A stretch of 64,000 nucleotides of DNA from Brevundimonas subvibrioides ATCC 15264 (GTDB lineage Bacteria > Pseudomonadota > Alphaproteobacteria > Caulobacterales > Caulobacteraceae). The position numbers and the translations under genes are program-made. Positions 62,037 through 64,000 of the stretch are shown piece after piece. The notes beneath the pieces were generated by a model. That model saw nothing but the letters and a program-made list of their open reading frames with translations. It was not told the origin of the DNA and made no database searches. Numbering within the stretch: the first letter of the stretch is position 1; the number at the start of each line of letters is the position of its first letter. The stretch covers positions 806,001 through 870,000 of the forward strand of contig NC_014375.1 of NCBI RefSeq assembly GCF_000144605.1, in the 5' to 3' direction.

Positions 62037-63367
62037 CCGACAGCCTCGACGCGCGGGTCGGGGCGCGGCTCGACGCGCGGCTGGAACGGAACGTCGACCC
62101 CCCGGTCGTCCTGGCCCTGTCCGGCGGCGGGGACTCCATGGCCCTGCTCCACATCGCGGCCGGCTGGGCACGCGCGGCCGGACGACGATTGCTGGCGATC
62201 ACCGTGGATCACGGCCTGAACCCGGATGCCGCGGCCTGGAGCCGTCGCTGCGCGGAGGCGGCGCGGGCCGTCGGGGCGGACTGGGTCGAGCGCCGCTGGG
62301 AGGGGGACAAGCCCGCCACCGGCCTGCCCGCCGCCGCCCGCCACGCCCGCCATGCCCTGATCGCGGAGGCCGCGCGCGACGCGGGCGCGAAGGTCGTGCT
62401 GATCGCCCATACCGCCAACGACATCGCCGAGAGCGACTGGATGCGGGCGCGGGGGACGATGCTCGGAGGTCTGCGGGAGTGGTCGCCCAGCCCGGCGTGG
62501 CCGGAGGGGCGGGGTCTGATGCTGCTGCGGCCCATGGTGAATGAGCGGCGGGAGGACCTGCGGGGCTGGCTGCGGTCCGCCGGCGAGGGCTGGATCGAGG
62601 ATCCAGGGAATGAAGGGTTTGGGAGGGGCAAAGCTCGTCGTGCACTGCTCCCTCTCCCAGAAGGAGAGGGCTTGAGCGTCCTGGAGCGAAGCGACTGGGA
62701 ACGCGAAAGGGTGAGGGGTTTGGCCCTTGCCGGGTCGCACCGTAACCCCTCACCCTTTCGGCTGAAGGCGCATCGCTCCGCTCTGCGAGCCTCAAGCGCT
62801 CTCCCACTGGGAGAGGGATTCATTTGGGCAGGCGAAGCTTTGGCCATGAACCTGCTCTGCGCGGCGGGGCACGATCGTCTGCCCCGGAGCGAGCGGCTGG
62901 CGGCCCTCGCGGACCGGCTGGCCGGAGGCGACCCTTTCACAGCGACCCTGGCGGGGGCGAGGATCGAGGCTTCGCCCGATCGCATGATCATCGGCCGGGA
63001 GGCGGGTGAGCTTAAGCGGCGGCCGCCCGGGCCGCTGGCCCTTGATACGGACACCCCCGCCGTCTGGGACGGCCGCTATGAGATCACGGCCTGTGCGGCC
63101 GGCTGGAGTGTCGTTCCGGCGCTCGGGCGTTTGAACCGGCTGTCGAAGGCCGACCGCGCTCTCGCCGACACCGTGCCCCCCTGGGGCCGGGGCGCGCTGC
63201 CGGTCCTGATCCGGGACGGATCGGATGCGCCGGTTCTTGCATGGCGCGAGGCCGAGGTCCGGGCTCTTGCGCCGCGCCGCCTGTCATTGGCTCTGGGCGA
63301 AACGACGCAGGAATGCGACCTTCACGGAACGATCCATGGCGAAACCCCGCCGCCTGACCTATTTTGA
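62033..63367 (+). CDS. tilS: tRNA(Ile)-lysidine synthetase, with in-frame insert
   Basis: An ATP-dependent enzyme that puts lysine on C34 of tRNA-Ile(CAU). The PP-loop is ALSGGGDSMALLHIAAGW, and TVDHGLNPDAAAW and IAHTANDIAESDWMRARGTMLGGL follow the usual order. No ATG, GTG or TTG precedes the PP-loop in frame after cpoB; the only start I can see is CTG at 62033 overlapping the cpoB stop (CTGA). A palindromic element (62647-62819) adds about 58 residues in frame near residue 205, without a stop. Including this the protein is 444 residues, against about 390 without it. C-terminal sequence looks normal. Confidence 0.85.
   Translation: MTDSLDARVGARLDARLERNVDPPVVLALSGGGDSMALLHIAAGWARAAGRRLLAITVDHGLNPDAAAWSRRCAEAARAVGADWVERRWEGDKPATGLPAAARHARHALIAEAARDAGAKVVLIAHTANDIAESDWMRARGTMLGGLREWSPSPAWPEGRGLMLLRPMVNERREDLRGWLRSAGEGWIEDPGNEGFGRGKARRALLPLPEGEGLSVLERSDWERERVRGLALAGSHRNPSPFRLKAHRSALRASSALPLGEGFIWAGEALAMNLLCAAGHDRLPRSERLAALADRLAGGDPFTATLAGARIEASPDRMIIGREAGELKRRPPGPLALDTDTPAVWDGRYEITACAAGWSVVPALGRLNRLSKADRALADTVPPWGRGALPVLIRDGSDAPVLAWREAEVRALAPRRLSLALGETTQECDLHGTIHGETPPPDLF
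62647..62819. repeat. Palindromic element inside tilS coding sequence
   Basis: CCCTCTCCCAGAAGGAGAGGG at the left is mirrored by CTCTCCCACTGGGAGAGGG at the right, and GAAAGGGTGAGGGG near the centre-left by CCCCTCACCCTTTC at the centre-right. The whole 173 bases form an imperfect fold-back like the other repeats. It is read through in the tilS frame without a stop. Confidence 0.8.
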
Positions 63368-63425
63368 ATTTCGAGACGTCAAACCCCGGCCGGATCCCTG
63401 TCCGGCGACCTAGGAAATCGAAGCG

Positions 63426-64000
63426 ATGAACCTGCGTAATATGGCGATCGGAGGCGTGATCCTGCTGGGCCTGCTCGCCGTCTATGCCGCGATCAGCCAG
63501 AACAACGGCATGGCCATGCCTGGCGGAACCGCCTCGGCCGCCCGACCCGTGACGATCACCTATTCCCAGCTGAACGACCAGGTCGCGCAGGGCGAGGTCA
63601 AGTCGGTGGTCATCTCCGGCGATCAGGTCACGGGCCTGTACAAGAACGACAACCGCTTCACCGCCGTCGTTCCGATCTCGGACAACCAGCTGGCCGCCCG
63701 TCTGGACGCCGCCGGCGTCGACGTCGGTGCCAAGACGATCCGTCAGTCGGTGTGGATGAGCGCCCTTCTGGGCCTGCTGCCGATCCTGCTGCTGATCGGC
63801 GTCTGGGTCTTCTTCATGCGCCAGATGCAGGGCGGGGCCCGCGGGGCCATGGGCTTCGGCAAGTCCAAGGCCAAGCTGCTGACCGAGCACAAGGGTCGCA
63901 AGACCTTCGAGGACGTCGCCGGCGTGGACGAGGCCAAGGAAGAACTGCAGGAGGTCGTCGACTTCCTGAAGGACCCGGGCAAGTTCCAGCGTCTGGGCGG
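63426..64000 (+). CDS. ftsH: ATP-dependent zinc metalloprotease FtsH (5' part)
   Basis: The first 191 residues of FtsH. Two membrane helices ([19 protein letters not shown] and [24 protein letters not shown]) flank a periplasmic domain ([20 protein letters not shown]). The AAA domain starts with [41 protein letters not shown], just short of Walker A. The gene is cut off by the window end. It follows tilS by about 60 bases, the order found in Caulobacter. Confidence 0.95.
   Translation, partial: [191 protein letters not shown]

Noticed and set aside
59994..62171. A 725-residue minus-strand frame over DUF3667 and cpoB
   Set aside because: Shadow frame without any motif, overlapping genes with clear families.

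Overview
This window is a stretch of alphaproteobacterial chromosome with very high GC, almost certainly from the Caulobacterales and most like Brevundimonas. The case rests on several things: a PdeA-type GGDEF/EAL protein with the GEDEF signature known from Caulobacter; a DUF4908-type secreted protein typical of the order; the tolQ-tolR-tolA-tolB-pal ... cpoB-tilS-ftsH gene order; promoter-like sites of the Caulobacter housekeeping type (TTGACG-like, then GCTA-like after about 13 bases); and many TonB, OmpA and RND envelope genes. No rRNA, tRNA, CRISPR array, prophage or insertion sequence was seen.

Layout. 1-9,000: an acetyltransferase and pdeA, a YqgE protein, a peroxiredoxin, a hybrid sensor kinase, then a tightly packed leftward group (methyltransferase, SixA-like phosphatase, DUF952, pyrD) divergent from gloB. 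9,000-17,700: metabolic and envelope genes (DUF4908, phaB, alcohol dehydrogenase, DUF72, two lipoproteins sharing one domain, gshA, DUF3052, a small ion channel, rsmE). 17,650-18,140: a compact GIY-YIG nuclease cassette bounded by inverted copies of a 39-base palindromic repeat, with an RNA-like hairpin over its ribosome-binding site. This is the most unusual unit in the window. 18,160-25,600: two acyl-CoA dehydrogenases with a LiuR-like MerR regulator, DUF2256, DoxX, SelO and NhaA. 25,800-33,300: a TonB-dependent receptor and an RND pump pair. 33,300-39,500: lepA, a small accessory patch (short ORF plus a DUF3883 nuclease-fold protein), a second hybrid kinase and a glycine-rich membrane protein. 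39,460-43,200: an EmrA/EmrB/TetR drug-efflux operon with a perfect 16-base palindromic operator. 43,270-53,800: a tricorn-like protease, small membrane and secreted proteins, an OmpA lipoprotein, an M16 protease, a KDPG-type aldolase. 53,770-64,000: def, then the Tol-Pal cluster (ybgC, tolQ, tolR, tolA with an apparent frameshift, tolB, pal, a DUF3667 protein, cpoB), tilS and the first part of ftsH.

The genes are mostly housekeeping and envelope maintenance. The Tol-Pal proteins, the OmpA-domain lipoproteins and CpoB act together on outer-membrane constriction and peptidoglycan. The RND and Emr pumps and the TonB receptor handle export and uptake. PdeA and the two hybrid kinases are signalling parts.

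Long fold-back repeats (about 70-175 bases) recur at gene ends (19,344; 36,652; 52,657; 59,790). One related element sits in frame inside tilS (62,647-62,819) and adds roughly 58 residues. All family assignments come from reading the protein sequences; no database search was run.
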